A stretch of 27,261 bases of DNA. Source: Paulinella micropora (Eukaryota > Cercozoa > Imbricatea > Euglyphida). Shown piece by piece: positions 1 to 9,347 of this stretch. The DNA lies in NCBI GenBank assembly GCA_009731375.1, contig BJOX01000001.1:1205928-1233188 (forward strand), read 5' to 3'. The notes beneath the pieces are model-generated. The model did not search any database. It had not been told where the DNA came from and saw only the letters and a program-made list of their open reading frames with translations. A program made the position numbers and the translations under genes. How positions within the stretch are numbered: position 1 is the stretch's first letter; each line of letters opens with the position of its first letter.

Positions 1-10
1 AGAGAAGCAC
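1..10 (+). mobile_element. SINE 3' end, cut by window edge
   Basis: The first ten bases match the last ten of the SINE copies ending at 283, 1785, 2592 and 9149, and run straight into (TTA)n as those do. It is the 3' tip of one more copy whose body lies outside the window. Confidence 0.75.
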
Positions 11-67
<57 letters not shown>

Positions 68-86
68 CATTATTATTATTACTATT
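11..86 (+). repeat. (TTA)n microsatellite
   Basis: Nearly pure ATT/TTA triplets with one CAT and one ACT variant. It is the tail of the preceding SINE and the insertion site of the next. Confidence 0.95.
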
Positions 87-283
87 GCCACCAGTATTTT
101 CATTGAACATACCGGTCCGTCTGGACCAGTATTTTCATTGAACATACCGGTCCGTCTGGAAGTGTTGGAACTGCCCTTGCGGGGGTGTCATTACAGCCTA
201 TCGTCAATTCTTCGTACTCCCCTCACGGGTGAGACGATGGAGGCGCATGTGCAGAAATGCATCAGCCATTGACAGAGAAGCAC
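87..283 (+). mobile_element. SINE copy 1, 5'-truncated
   Basis: Starts at the last bases of the tRNA-like head (GCCACCA) and lacks both Pol III boxes. A 35-bp body unit is present twice (91-125 and 126-160). The 3' part carries a GTGCA-GAAA-TGCAT hairpin (249-262) and ends AGAGAAGCAC just before (TTA)n. The other copies are at 1517-1785, 2327-2592 and 8919-9149. 5' truncation is typical of target-primed reverse transcription. Confidence 0.85.
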
Positions 284-307
284 TATTAGTACTATTATTA
301 TTATTAC

Positions 308-385
<78 letters not shown>

Positions 386-402
386 CATCATCATCATCAT
401 CA

Positions 403-463
<61 letters not shown>

Positions 464-479
464 GATTATGATTATTATG

Positions 480-526
<47 letters not shown>

Positions 527-541
527 GATTATTATTATTAT
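284..541 (+). repeat. (TTA)n with TCA and TGA variants
   Basis: Triplet array of about 255 bp, mainly TTA, with an inner (TCA)n block near 380-405 and TTATGA variants near 462-484. Open frames here encode only poly-Leu, poly-Ile or poly-Asn and are not genes. Confidence 0.95.
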
Positions 542-1161
542 GGAGGGGTGCACAGTATGGCACCCCACGGGAAGAGGAGGTGGTTGGGCCTCTTCCCACT
601 GGTTTCGAGGCTATGTCGTTGTGTTGGCTCCGAGGCTATGTTGTTGTGTTGGTTCCGAGGCTATGTTGTTGTGTTGGTTCCGAGGCTCTGTTGTTGTGTG
701 GGTTCCGAGGCTATGTCGATGTGGGTTCCGAGGCTATGTTGTTGTGTTGGTTCCGAGGCCATGTCGTTGTGTTGTTTTTTATAAGACATACACCACGTGG
801 GATCAAAGGGGTATTTACATTCCGCGATCTAGGGGTGGTGACGGGTTTCGAGGCGTCCCAGATACTTACCACAAAACGTCCTCATGCGCTGGCAGACCGC
901 ATGAAATGTCTGCTACCCCTGTGAGTACCCCCATGCGGGACCTACCCAGTCTCGTGGAGCTCTCACGCGGGGAAGATCAATCATTTGTAGTTGATTTCCT
1001 GCAAGGTACCCGACACTGTGCGGGTAGTAGGGACTTCCTTTTGGGGCCTTCTATGCAGGATGGTTAGAGTCACTCTTCCCTCCCCAACATACTCACTGCA
1101 GTCCCTGTTAGGTCGAGGGATGGAGGCGCATGGCCCTCGGGCTCAGCCATGACAGATCAAT
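542..1161 (+). mobile_element. Non-autonomous retroposon A sharing both ends with the LINE
   Basis: The first ~57 bases match the LINE 5' end at 2754-2810 closely and keep two hairpins: GGGGTGC with GCACCCC (545-551/560-566) and GGGAAGAGG with CCTCTTCCC (569-577/589-597). The 3' end has the shared box (ATGGAGGCGCATGG at 1120) with a GGCC-CTCG-GGCT hairpin at 1132-1143, then (TTA)n. Between lie 25-bp tandem repeats and unrelated sequence with no convincing ORF. It looks like a short non-autonomous partner or relic of the LINE. Confidence 0.75.
600..775 (+). repeat. 25-bp minisatellite, about 7 units, inside element A
   Basis: About seven units of GAGGCTATGTTGTTGTGTTG plus GTTCC, most 25 bp and one 23 bp. 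Units differ by a few substitutions. Both plus-strand reading frames through it are open only because stop codons are rare in the unit. Confidence 0.9.
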
Positions 1162-1268
<107 letters not shown>

Positions 1269-1440
1269 GGGAGTACATAGGCCATCGGTCCTTTCCATGG
1301 GCTGATTGGTATAAAGCTCCTAGAGTAATGTTCTATGCCGTCACTTCCTTTATTCCACCGATTGGTGTGGAGACTTTCCTTATGGAATGGAGGACTGGAT
1401 GCACATGGCCTTTTGGCTCAGCAATTGGCAGGAGATACAC
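1269..1440 (+). mobile_element. Short non-autonomous retroposon B (~172 bp)
   Basis: A unique segment between two (TTA)n arrays. Its 3' end has the shared layout: GCACATGGCC-TTTT-GGCTCAG, with a GGCC/GGCT stem at 1407-1410 and 1415-1418, then AGATACAC and (TATT). The 5' part matches neither SINE nor LINE by eye. No coding potential seen. Confidence 0.6.

Positions 1441-1516
<76 letters not shown>
1441..1516 (+). repeat. (TTA)n microsatellite
   Basis: ATT triplets with two TCA variants, between element B and SINE copy 2. Confidence 0.95.
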
Positions 1517-1527
1517 GGACACCGTGA

Positions 1528-1578
1528 TAGCCCAGTGGTCAAGTTCTACCATCTGGGCCCTGTCGCCAGTTCGATTCC
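1528..1578 (+). promoter_or_regulatory. Internal Pol III promoter (A and B boxes), SINE copy 2
   Basis: A box TAGCCCAGTGG at 1528-1538 and B box GTTCGATTCC at 1569-1578 fit the tRNA consensus. They lie in a tRNA-like head whose acceptor strand CGGTGCC is followed by A and CCA. Confidence 0.75.
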
Positions 1579-1599
1579 CGTCGGTGCCACCAGTATTTT

Positions 1600-1673
1600 N
1601 NNNNNNNNNNNNNNNNNNNNNNNNNNNNNNNNNNNNNNNNNNNNNNNNNNNNNNNNNNNNNNNNNNNNNNNNN
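1600..1673. other. Assembly gap (74 N)
   Basis: Run of N inside SINE copy 2. By comparison with copy 3 it hides the middle of the SINE body. Confidence 0.99.
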
Positions 1674-1785
1674 TGCCCTTGCGGGGGTGTCATTAGAGCT
1701 TATCGTCAATTCTTCGTACTCCCCTCACGGGTGAGACGATGGAGGCGCATGTGCAGAAATGCATCAGCCATTGACAGAGAAGCAC

Positions 1786-2326
<541 letters not shown>

Positions 2327-2592
2327 GGACACCGTGATAGCCCAGTGGTCAAGTTCTACCATCTGGGCCCTGTCGCCAGTTCGATTCCCGTCGGTGCCAC
2401 CAGTACTTTCATTGAACATACCGATCCGTCTGGACCAGTATTTTCATTGAACATACCGGTCCGTCTGGAAGTGTTGGAACTGCCCTTGCGGGGGTGTCAT
2501 TAGAGCTTATCGTCAATTCTTCGTACTCCCCTCACGGGTGAGACGATGGAGGCGCATGTGCAGAAATGCATCAGCCATTGACAGAGAAGCAC
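2327..2592 (+). mobile_element. SINE copy 3, full length, two body units
   Basis: Best complete copy (266 bp): tRNA-like head to CCA at 2402, two 35-bp body units, conserved middle, GAAA-loop hairpin, AGAGAAGCAC and (TATT)n tail. Confidence 0.9.
2338..2388 (+). promoter_or_regulatory. Internal Pol III promoter, SINE copy 3
   Basis: A box at 2338-2348 and B box at 2379-2388, identical to copy 2. Confidence 0.75.
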
Positions 2593-2753
2593 TATTATTA
2601 TTATAATATTATTATTATGATTATTATTATTATTATTATGATTATTATGATTATCATTATGATTATTATGATTATTATTATGATTATTATGATTATTATG
2701 ATTATTATGATTATTATTATTATTACCATTACTATTATTATTATTATTATTCT
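2593..2753 (+). repeat. (TTA)n with TTATGATTA variants
   Basis: Triplet array with regular ATT-ATG alternation, between SINE copy 3 and the LINE 5' end. Confidence 0.95.
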
Positions 2754-2756
2754 GGA

Positions 2757-2841
2757 GGGGTGCACAAGATGGCACTCCATGGGAAGAGGAGGCGGTTGGG
2801 CCTCTCCCCACGAAGGTGACCGCTTGGGGAGGGCGGTCACC
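2757..2841 (+). promoter_or_regulatory. LINE 5'-end hairpin cluster
   Basis: Three consecutive hairpins start at the 5' end: GGGGTGC with GCACTCC (one G-U pair), GGGAAGAGG (2781-2789) with CCTCTCCCC (2801-2809; one mismatch), and a perfect 9-bp stem GGTGACCGC (2815-2823) with GCGGTCACC (2833-2841). The first two are also formed by element A despite substitutions. Confidence 0.6.
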
Positions 2842-3054
2842 GGGATATGCGCAACTCTCAACTGGGCATTTACTCGGTAGGGGTTCGGCCAGGCAGGTTG
2901 TGGGGTTGTCTGTTGGATTGTTGGTTGGCTCGTTTTTCTTGGCTGTTGGTTTGGGTCTGGTTTCCTGGTTAGCCCATTTTCGCCGAATTTCCTGCCGAGT
3001 AAATGCCTGGGGGCTTCCAGTTCCGGTTTGGTGATCTTGTTGAGGTGAGCATTC

Positions 3055-3192
3055 GGAGGAAACAGTACCGAGATGGGTTGAAGATAGGATTCACATTGAG
3101 CCGAGATGGGGCTGAGTTGACCTGTTCCAACTCGGCTCCATTTCGGCTTCATGTTAATCCTATCTTCATCCTATCTGGGTTTTGTCTCCTCC
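3055..3192 (+). promoter_or_regulatory. Long inverted repeat in the LINE leader
   Basis: Arms of about 65 nt (3055-3119 and 3128-3192) flank an 8-nt loop. The inner 40 pairs match at 34 positions and several mismatches are G-U compatible; the outer 25 match at about 19. In RNA this would be one long imperfect hairpin about 550 nt upstream of the start codon. The role is unknown: translation control, packaging or a small-RNA source are possible. Confidence 0.7.
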
Positions 3193-3743
3193 CTATCTTC
3201 GCTTCTTCGGGGTTGCCTAACTGGAACACATGATGAGCGCACGTTGGAGAGGGGCTTCAGTCGGTCCCAATGCCTTGCCAGTGCCTTGCTGCGTTGCCGT
3301 GCCTTGCCCCATGCATTCACACCCTCCACCGTTGCATTTCTAACTGAGCAGCTTCGGCTGGGATTACTATACTTGTCTGTAAGACCCTATAGGTACCGCT
3401 AGGTTCGCGCCTTCTATACCCACGTGGGGGAAGGAGTTTCAGCGGCACGCCGTCCGATCTGGCTCCACTCGGGGACACCCGTACCTCATGATGTGTATTG
3501 TTAGGAGCAGCTGAAAGTCCATAAGGCATGAGAGTAGAGGCGTTGGCGATGCGATGGAGAGTGTGTGTAGTGCGTGAGGCAGGTTCTGGCGACGCTGGGG
3601 GTGCTGGCGGGCGCCGAAGGGCACGAAGCGACGCGGCAGCGTCCAGTGACACCGGCGGAAATGCGTGTAGTGTGTGTTGCAGATACCGCCGATGCTATTT
3701 GCATGGACGGGCGCTTTCCTCGGCGTAAAGAGGCGCGGCGGTG

Positions 3744-6700
3744 ATGGCCAGCGACATTGGCCGTCTACTACTCTCAATGGATTACAAATACGCGAAGCAC
3801 GGAGCTACCACTGTGGCCCTTATGGGACAAGGTAGAATCGCCGAAGACCTGGACAATCCCCGTGGGAATGCCTCTTCGACGGGCTCTGGCCCGATGTCCC
3901 AGGATGGGAGGATGAGGGCTCGCGTATATGACGGAATTCCTGAACCACGTGGAGAGGCTATCTTAGCTGCGCCTCATCCTTCCTCCCCAAACCTGGCACA
4001 CGGGTCGGCGCTTCAACATAAGGCGAGCGGCGCTATATGGCAGATGGCACCGCCGCCTCGACGGTACCGGCGGGTAGATCGGTACGACAAGGACGGGCGT
4101 AATCTGATTGTCTGGGGGCTCTCAGAACGCGCCAATCTACAGGAGATCGCCTCCAAAATGAGCGGTCTTGGTCTGGTGGTCCCGGTAATGGAGTGGCAAG
4201 GCCAGCGAATGTCTCGTCACCTGGAGCTGGTCTACGAGGACGATGACAGCAGGCAGACGGCGTTGCAGCAACTCAAACATCTCAAATTCTTCGGCAGAGG
4301 GGTCAATGTGGCCCTTGGGCGCAGGTTCAGGGACAGGGAACGTGTCCGAAGGCTTATTCGCATCCATCTGCGTGGGGAAGCGGCGGTCCGGAAGGAGGAA
4401 GCTGCGACGGGATATCGCGTCTTGCCTCTGCATGAAGAATGTGTCGATGATGTGCAGGTGGTGTCTTCGGAATTGGCTGCCGATGCACCTAAGTGTGTGT
4501 CTGAGTGTGCTGATGTGCATGTGGTGCCCCTGCATTCGGCGGCCAGTGCAGTGGGGGACCAACCTGCGCAAGCACCTGCAGAGGGGGGCAGCACGAGGGC
4601 GGAAGCCAAGCGCGGCCGTCGGGTCCGGAAACGAGCCAAGAAGCACCGCTCCAAGCAGTTCGATACCGGCTTCAAGCTACTCGTCGCGAGTCACAACTGG
4701 CAGGGTAAAACGGGATACGACAACGTAGGCACGGCGGAATGGGCATCATTCTACAAGCACGAGGGCTGGCTAGTCATCGGGGCTCAGGAGCACCGCATGG
4801 GCAAGAAGCAACTTTCCAAATGCAGCCTGGATGGATTCCGGATTTTTGGAAAACCTGCGGAGGTCAGCGAGAAAAATCGCTGCAAGGGTGGGGTTCTATT
4901 CGCGGTGGCTAACTTCCTTGGTCCGTATTGCAACCTGGTGTCAGCCCCCGTCGACCACCGGCAGCAAGTGTGGCTGCGTATCGCCTCGGGTGTTACCGGC
5001 GCTCAGGATATCTATGTGGGCAACGGCTACTTTCCCCAGGAAACGCAGGAAGAAGAGTCGTCAGAGGCGTATGCGGCCTGGCAGGCAGCTATAGCTTTTT
5101 TTGGAGCCAAAGGTCTTGTGGTCACGGTGGCGGATGCCAACGCGAAGCTCGGGCCGGCATGCAGCCGAAAAGAGGAGGGCATCGTCGGTCAGCACGGGGA
5201 GGTCGATGATAAGGGAGCACCGGTACGTTCGGAGAACGGCAAGAGACTCGCGGCTGTCCTCGTCGCTACGGGCCTGCGAAATCTGAGCGGCTTCTCGTGC
5301 CCAGTGGAAGGGTCCTACTGGTGGTCCCGGCGTGAGCAGCGCGGCATGGGCACAGGCAAGCACCTCCTCGATTACATCTGCGCGTCGCCTGGCTTGGCAT
5401 CTGGAGCAAAGTTCGGAGTATGCGAAGATGATCTTGATACGGACCACAAGGCAGTATGGGCCGAACTGACGTGGAGCGGCCAGCGCCGGCCAAAGCGGGC
5501 TGCGAAACCTTACAGGTCCTTTCGTGTTGATAAGCTTATTGGTGCTGGTGTCTCGGGTAATGATCACGCTGCGAAGCAAGCGCTGGATTATCTACGCGAC
5601 AAGTTCGATGACGTATTCCAGCATTGCCTACAGAAGCTTGGAGTGCATCAGCTGCCTGAGCTTGACCTATCGGGTGGTGCCGACAGCCAACGGGTGGTAG
5701 ATGACGTCACCGAGCGAGTGGCGCAGTCCTTCCGAATGGCGGCGCACCGGGTCCTTGGCTCCAGATGTATACGACCCCGTTTCACCAACAATTGGTTCGA
5801 CGGGGAGCTAAAGGAGCTCATTCAGCAGCGCCGGGAGGCCTACGCAGCATACAGGAGGGATGAATCGAATGCGGAAGCCCGTCTGAATTGGCTACGGCTC
5901 CGCAAGCAAATTCGGAAGGCAACTCGGGCCAAGAAGTCCGCCTCCTTCAAGCAAGTGCAGGAAGAAGCGGTCAAATGTCAACGCGAGCAATCCTCAAAGC
6001 GCTTTTGGCTACTCGCGAAGCGGCTTGGCGGGGCACGCAGAACGAAGGTCTCCGCGCCGGTGCAAAGGGAGGATGGCTCACTGGCGTGTACGCTGCCGGA
6101 AAAGGTCGCTCGGTGGGAGGAATTTCGGAAAAATTCGGTGAAGCCACGGGAAAATCCGGCAAGTGCGGCTGTTGTGGTGGAGTGCTGTGCAGAAGCAGGC
6201 TCGCTGGAGTGGGAGGAAGCCGAAGCTAAGCGGCAGTTCCACTGGAACGATCGCTTCAGAGATGAGGTGGCCCGGGCTATGAAGGAGCACGAAGTAGGTG
6301 AAGACACTTGCGAAGAGCTGGACAAGCCGTTCACGCAAGAGGAGGTCCTTGCAAGGCAACGTGCCCTGAATAACCACAAAGCTTGTGGCGAGGACAAAGT
6401 GAAGAACGAGATGCTCAAGTATGGCGGCGCCTACATCAATGGCTACTTAACGCAGTACTTCAACTGGATTCGAGAAGCCGAGAGGACTCCAAAAGCTTGG
6501 GGCAAGGGAATCATCGTCAATATCCCCAAGGGTGGGGATCCTACGGATCCTGACAACTGGAGGGATATCTCGATTATTAGTTGCCTTGGTAAGCTGTATC
6601 TGTCCTTATTAGCTACTCGTCTAACGCTCTTCGTGGATGGCCCGGATAAGCTACGTCCAGAGCAGGGAGGCTTCCGCCCGGGGCGTCGCACTACGGATCA

Positions 6701-8852
6701 GGTCTTTACCCTTTGGCAGAGGTTGAAGGGGCGTCAGCAGCAGAAGCGGGAGTCGTATGTCCTGTTCGTCGATCTACGCAAGGCTTTCCCGTCTGTTTGG
6801 AGAGATGGTCTATTTGAGAGGCTCTGGAAGCTGGGTGTAAGGGGCAAGTTCTGGCGCACGCTACGCAGGTGCTACGAGCAGACTTCGTCGCAAGTGCTAG
6901 TTGATGGAGCACTCACCCCCGAAGTACTGGAGGGTGTAGGCGTCCAACAGGGGTCCCCTCTCTCTCCCACACTCTTCAACGTCTTTATGGATGAGCTGTG
7001 TGATCGGCTGGCGAGTGCCCTCAAGATCACGGATGTGAAGCGGCTGAACGACATCAAGGCACTTCTATACGCGGACGACGTGGCCCTCATCGCTCACAGT
7101 CGCACCGAGCTCCAGAAGATGGTCAATGTTGTGGCCAAGTTCGCGGAAGATTACCGGCTGGAAGTCAACTTGAAGCCCGGCAAGACGGAAATCATGCCCA
7201 TTTACACGTCGAGCAAGGCGAAACGACCAAGTATCAGGGAGCGAGGTGAGCCCGTGGTGTGGTTTCGCGGCCAGAAGCTTTGTGTCACCAGTCAGTACAA
7301 GTACCTGGGAGTGGTTATCACCGACGACCTGAAGTGGAAGGAGCAGGCCCTGCGGGCTACGCGTGTCACTGAAGTCGCCACCGCAGGTTGGTACTCTTTG
7401 TGGTGTGCAGGTGAGATACAAGCTAGGTATCGTCTCATGTGCTGGAATCAACTTGTGGGGGCCAAGCTGAAGTACGCCTTCGATGTCTGGCGTGCCCCCG
7501 TATCGCAGCTCACCAAGCTGGAGGCAGCAATGCTGCGCCCCATGAGGATGATTCTCGGCATCAGCCCTAAGACAAGCAAGTGGATTACACTCTTTCTGGC
7601 GCGCTCTTTGAGTGCGGAGCGTTTGCGGCGGGCGGCGCAACTGAAGTTCTATGGACGGCTGCGTGTTCTACCGGAGAAGCGATTTCCTGTCATCGCATCT
7701 CAAGTCAAATCCGACTGGACTGCGGAGGCCGAAGGCGCTATCAGGGACTCAATGGATCTACAACAAGGGCTTCAGGAGCTCCTAAATAGCTCAGAGAAGG
7801 ACCTCGAGGGTTGGTGTTCGACTGTGGACAAGTGGGCCCTTCAGCAGGACGTCAAGATGGTGCAGCAACTGATGTGGGACAAGCGAGAGGCAGGCAGCGA
7901 TCTTACTGATGGCCTGCGAGTCATCCTAAGACAAGTCTTTGGAACTAAGGAGTTCCCAAGATGGGTAGCCCTTGATGATGCGCATTATAATCTGCTTCGG
8001 AGAAGGTTGCTCAGCTGCAACAACCGCCTTCGGTTGTACCGCAGCAAGTTGGTCAGTGGCATGTCCCCTCGCTGCTTCTGTTGTCATGATGATGTCAATG
8101 AGTCCCTTGCGCACTTCTTATGGGATTGCCCCATGCATGAGGGGAGACGTAAGCAGCTGTTGCTGAGTATGCAGAGGCTCGGTGGCATGGCTGTGGGGGG
8201 TGCTGAGGGGGATGGAGGGAGTGAGGAGGGTGGTGAGGTCGTAGGCGGTGAGGTTGTGGTGGAGGATGTGTTGCTTGGGCGGGAGCGGGAGGGCTCTGTG
8301 CGGCAGGGTTGGGATGATATGTCGCCTGTGGATCAATCACGATTGTTTTGTAAGCTTTTTCAGGGGAAGTCGCGCTTCCGCAGTAACTTTAGGCTTGCTG
8401 CGTTGTTAGGGGTTACAGCGTTGCGTCCCCCTCCAAAGTTGGATGTGTTGTTTGGATCATATGTGTCTGAGTGTTGGTCTGCTAGGGAGGGTAAAAGGGA
8501 GGAGCTTGGGGTGGAGGATGGGGGCGAGGAGGTGATTGACCTCACTGAGGTTCCATCAGCTTCTGTCCCACCCTCTCCCCCAAGTGACGTTGATGTTGCG
8601 CGGCGCGGCCGTCCGCGCAGTGTGGACGTCCTGGCTAGAGAGAGGGGTTCGGGAGCGCAGCGTAGTGTCTCCGAGTTCTTCTCTTCAGCTAACACCCTCG
8701 CATCTAGCTCTTCATGCACTTCACAGCCCCCATCTGCCCCTGCTGTTGCTGTTGCTGCTATGTCTGTTTGGTGTTCTGACAATGCGTTGGGATCGGCTGA
8801 CCCCGGTGACCCAATGGAGGCACATGTCCAGGATCTGGATCTGATGCTATAG
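3744..8852 (+). CDS. LINE polyprotein: RRM-like, APE endonuclease, reverse transcriptase, CCHC
   Basis: A 1702-residue ORF. The first ATG is at 3744; a TAA lies upstream in frame at 3726. Residues 119-200 (RNLIVWGL ... FGRGVNVALGRR) resemble the RRM-like RNA-binding domain of L1 ORF1 proteins. The endonuclease spans about 312-575 with N318, E349, D464, N466, D543, D567 and H568 in the expected motifs (AQEHR, ADAN, LDYI, TDHK). The reverse transcriptase spans about 865-1195: motif A FVDLRKAF (D1010), motif B QQGSPLSPTLF, motif C YADD (1109-1112). A zf-RVT-type CCHC follows (C1444, C1447, H1457, C1462). No RNase H is evident. The acidic, Ser-rich tail has VIDLT (1597-1601) and QRSVSEFF (1639-1646). 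The product should nick DNA and prime cDNA at the target in the nucleus. The last 13 codons include the shared 3' hairpin. Confidence 0.95.
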   Translation: MASDIGRLLLSMDYKYAKHGATTVALMGQGRIAEDLDNPRGNASSTGSGPMSQDGRMRARVYDGIPEPRGEAILAAPHPSSPNLAHGSALQHKASGAIWQMAPPPRRYRRVDRYDKDGRNLIVWGLSERANLQEIASKMSGLGLVVPVMEWQGQRMSRHLELVYEDDDSRQTALQQLKHLKFFGRGVNVALGRRFRDRERVRRLIRIHLRGEAAVRKEEAATGYRVLPLHEECVDDVQVVSSELAADAPKCVSECADVHVVPLHSAASAVGDQPAQAPAEGGSTRAEAKRGRRVRKRAKKHRSKQFDTGFKLLVASHNWQGKTGYDNVGTAEWASFYKHEGWLVIGAQEHRMGKKQLSKCSLDGFRIFGKPAEVSEKNRCKGGVLFAVANFLGPYCNLVSAPVDHRQQVWLRIASGVTGAQDIYVGNGYFPQETQEEESSEAYAAWQAAIAFFGAKGLVVTVADANAKLGPACSRKEEGIVGQHGEVDDKGAPVRSENGKRLAAVLVATGLRNLSGFSCPVEGSYWWSRREQRGMGTGKHLLDYICASPGLASGAKFGVCEDDLDTDHKAVWAELTWSGQRRPKRAAKPYRSFRVDKLIGAGVSGNDHAAKQALDYLRDKFDDVFQHCLQKLGVHQLPELDLSGGADSQRVVDDVTERVAQSFRMAAHRVLGSRCIRPRFTNNWFDGELKELIQQRREAYAAYRRDESNAEARLNWLRLRKQIRKATRAKKSASFKQVQEEAVKCQREQSSKRFWLLAKRLGGARRTKVSAPVQREDGSLACTLPEKVARWEEFRKNSVKPRENPASAAVVVECCAEAGSLEWEEAEAKRQFHWNDRFRDEVARAMKEHEVGEDTCEELDKPFTQEEVLARQRALNNHKACGEDKVKNEMLKYGGAYINGYLTQYFNWIREAERTPKAWGKGIIVNIPKGGDPTDPDNWRDISIISCLGKLYLSLLATRLTLFVDGPDKLRPEQGGFRPGRRTTDQVFTLWQRLKGRQQQKRESYVLFVDLRKAFPSVWRDGLFERLWKLGVRGKFWRTLRRCYEQTSSQVLVDGALTPEVLEGVGVQQGSPLSPTLFNVFMDELCDRLASALKITDVKRLNDIKALLYADDVALIAHSRTELQKMVNVVAKFAEDYRLEVNLKPGKTEIMPIYTSSKAKRPSIRERGEPVVWFRGQKLCVTSQYKYLGVVITDDLKWKEQALRATRVTEVATAGWYSLWCAGEIQARYRLMCWNQLVGAKLKYAFDVWRAPVSQLTKLEAAMLRPMRMILGISPKTSKWITLFLARSLSAERLRRAAQLKFYGRLRVLPEKRFPVIASQVKSDWTAEAEGAIRDSMDLQQGLQELLNSSEKDLEGWCSTVDKWALQQDVKMVQQLMWDKREAGSDLTDGLRVILRQVFGTKEFPRWVALDDAHYNLLRRRLLSCNNRLRLYRSKLVSGMSPRCFCCHDDVNESLAHFLWDCPMHEGRRKQLLLSMQRLGGMAVGGAEGDGGSEEGGEVVGGEVVVEDVLLGREREGSVRQGWDDMSPVDQSRLFCKLFQGKSRFRSNFRLAALLGVTALRPPPKLDVLFGSYVSECWSAREGKREELGVEDGGEEVIDLTEVPSASVPPSPPSDVDVARRGRPRSVDVLARERGSGAQRSVSEFFSSANTLASSSSCTSQPPSAPAVAVAAMSVWCSDNALGSADPGDPMEAHVQDLDLML

Positions 8853-8864
8853 TCTGAGGAAGCC
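8814..8864 (+). promoter_or_regulatory. Shared 3' recognition box of the LINE, overlapping its last codons
   Basis: ATGGAGGCACATGT followed by a GTCCAG-GAT-CTGGAT hairpin (8826-8840), stop codon TAG and the (TATT)n tail. SINEs and element A have ATGGAGGCGCATG and a hairpin of different sequence at the same place. A LINE reverse transcriptase that selects its template by a 3' stem-loop would explain this; that role is inferred. Confidence 0.7.

Positions 8865-8918
<54 letters not shown>
8865..8918 (+). repeat. (TTA)n tail of the LINE
   Basis: Pure ATT triplets joining the LINE to SINE copy 4. Confidence 0.95.
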
Positions 8919-9149
8919 GGACACCGTGATAGCCCAGTGGTCAAGTTCTACCATCTGGGCCCTGTCGCCAGTTCGATTCCCGTCGGTGCCACCAGTATTT
9001 TCATTGAACATACCGGTCCGTCTGGAAGTGTTGGAACTGCCCTTGCGGGGGTGTCATTAGAGCTTATCGTCAATTCTTCGTACTCCCCTCACGGGTGAGA
9101 CGATGGAGGCGCATGTGCAGAAATGCATCAGCTATTGACAGAGAAGCAC
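8919..9149 (+). mobile_element. SINE copy 4, single body unit
   Basis: Full length (231 bp) but with one 35-bp body unit instead of the two in copies 1 and 3. Head to CCA at 8994, hairpin and AGAGAAGCAC end as in the others, then a short TATTATGATTATT tail to about 9175. Confidence 0.9.
8930..8980 (+). promoter_or_regulatory. Internal Pol III promoter, SINE copy 4
   Basis: A box at 8930-8940 and B box at 8971-8980, identical to the other copies. Confidence 0.75.
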
Positions 9150-9310
9150 TATTATTATGATTATTATTATTATTGTCATATGTACATCAAGGATAAGAAT
9201 GAAGGACGAAGAGAAAGAAAGAGAAAGGAAGAGAAAGGAAGAGGAAGAAAGAGAGCGCTGCCAGCTTACGTGCAGTACGTGAGGGCAAGACGTGCGTATG
9301 TACATCATGC

Positions 9311-9347
<37 letters not shown>

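Larger units (their letters stand above)
1517..1785 (+). mobile_element. SINE copy 2, with a 74-base assembly gap
   Basis: Full-length tRNA-derived SINE. The head (1518-1592) has Pol III boxes and a genomically encoded CCA. The body is interrupted by N at 1600-1673; the 3' part has the GAAA-loop hairpin and AGAGAAGCAC before (TATT)n. Flanking (TTA)n makes a target-site duplication impossible to define. Confidence 0.85.
2754..8864 (+). mobile_element. Full-length APE-type LINE retrotransposon
   Basis: About 6.1 kb between (TTA)n arrays. The 5' end matches element A. It has a 990-base structured leader, one intact ORF (3744-8852) and only 12 bases between stop codon and (TATT)n tail. No frameshift, internal stop or gap is visible, so this looks like a young copy. 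The TTA tail and insertion inside TTA repeats suggest a microsatellite target. I do not assign a clade; the endonuclease plus YADD reverse transcriptase and C-terminal CCHC suggest an L1-like lineage. Confidence 0.92.

Noticed and set aside
191-599. Long ORFs of poly-Ile, poly-Asn or poly-Leu in TTA arrays
   Set aside because: Six-frame artefacts of a triplet repeat with no stop codons; same for poly-Thr/Leu at 23468-23905 and poly-Ser/Lys/Glu at 15676-16301.
3741-3743. GTG as start of the LINE ORF
   Set aside because: Eukaryotic context; ATG follows at once at 3744.
8919-8994. Functional tRNA gene
   Set aside because: A and B boxes and acceptor pairing exist, but the T-stem is mismatched, spacing at the 5' side is off, and it recurs as the head of a repeated element.
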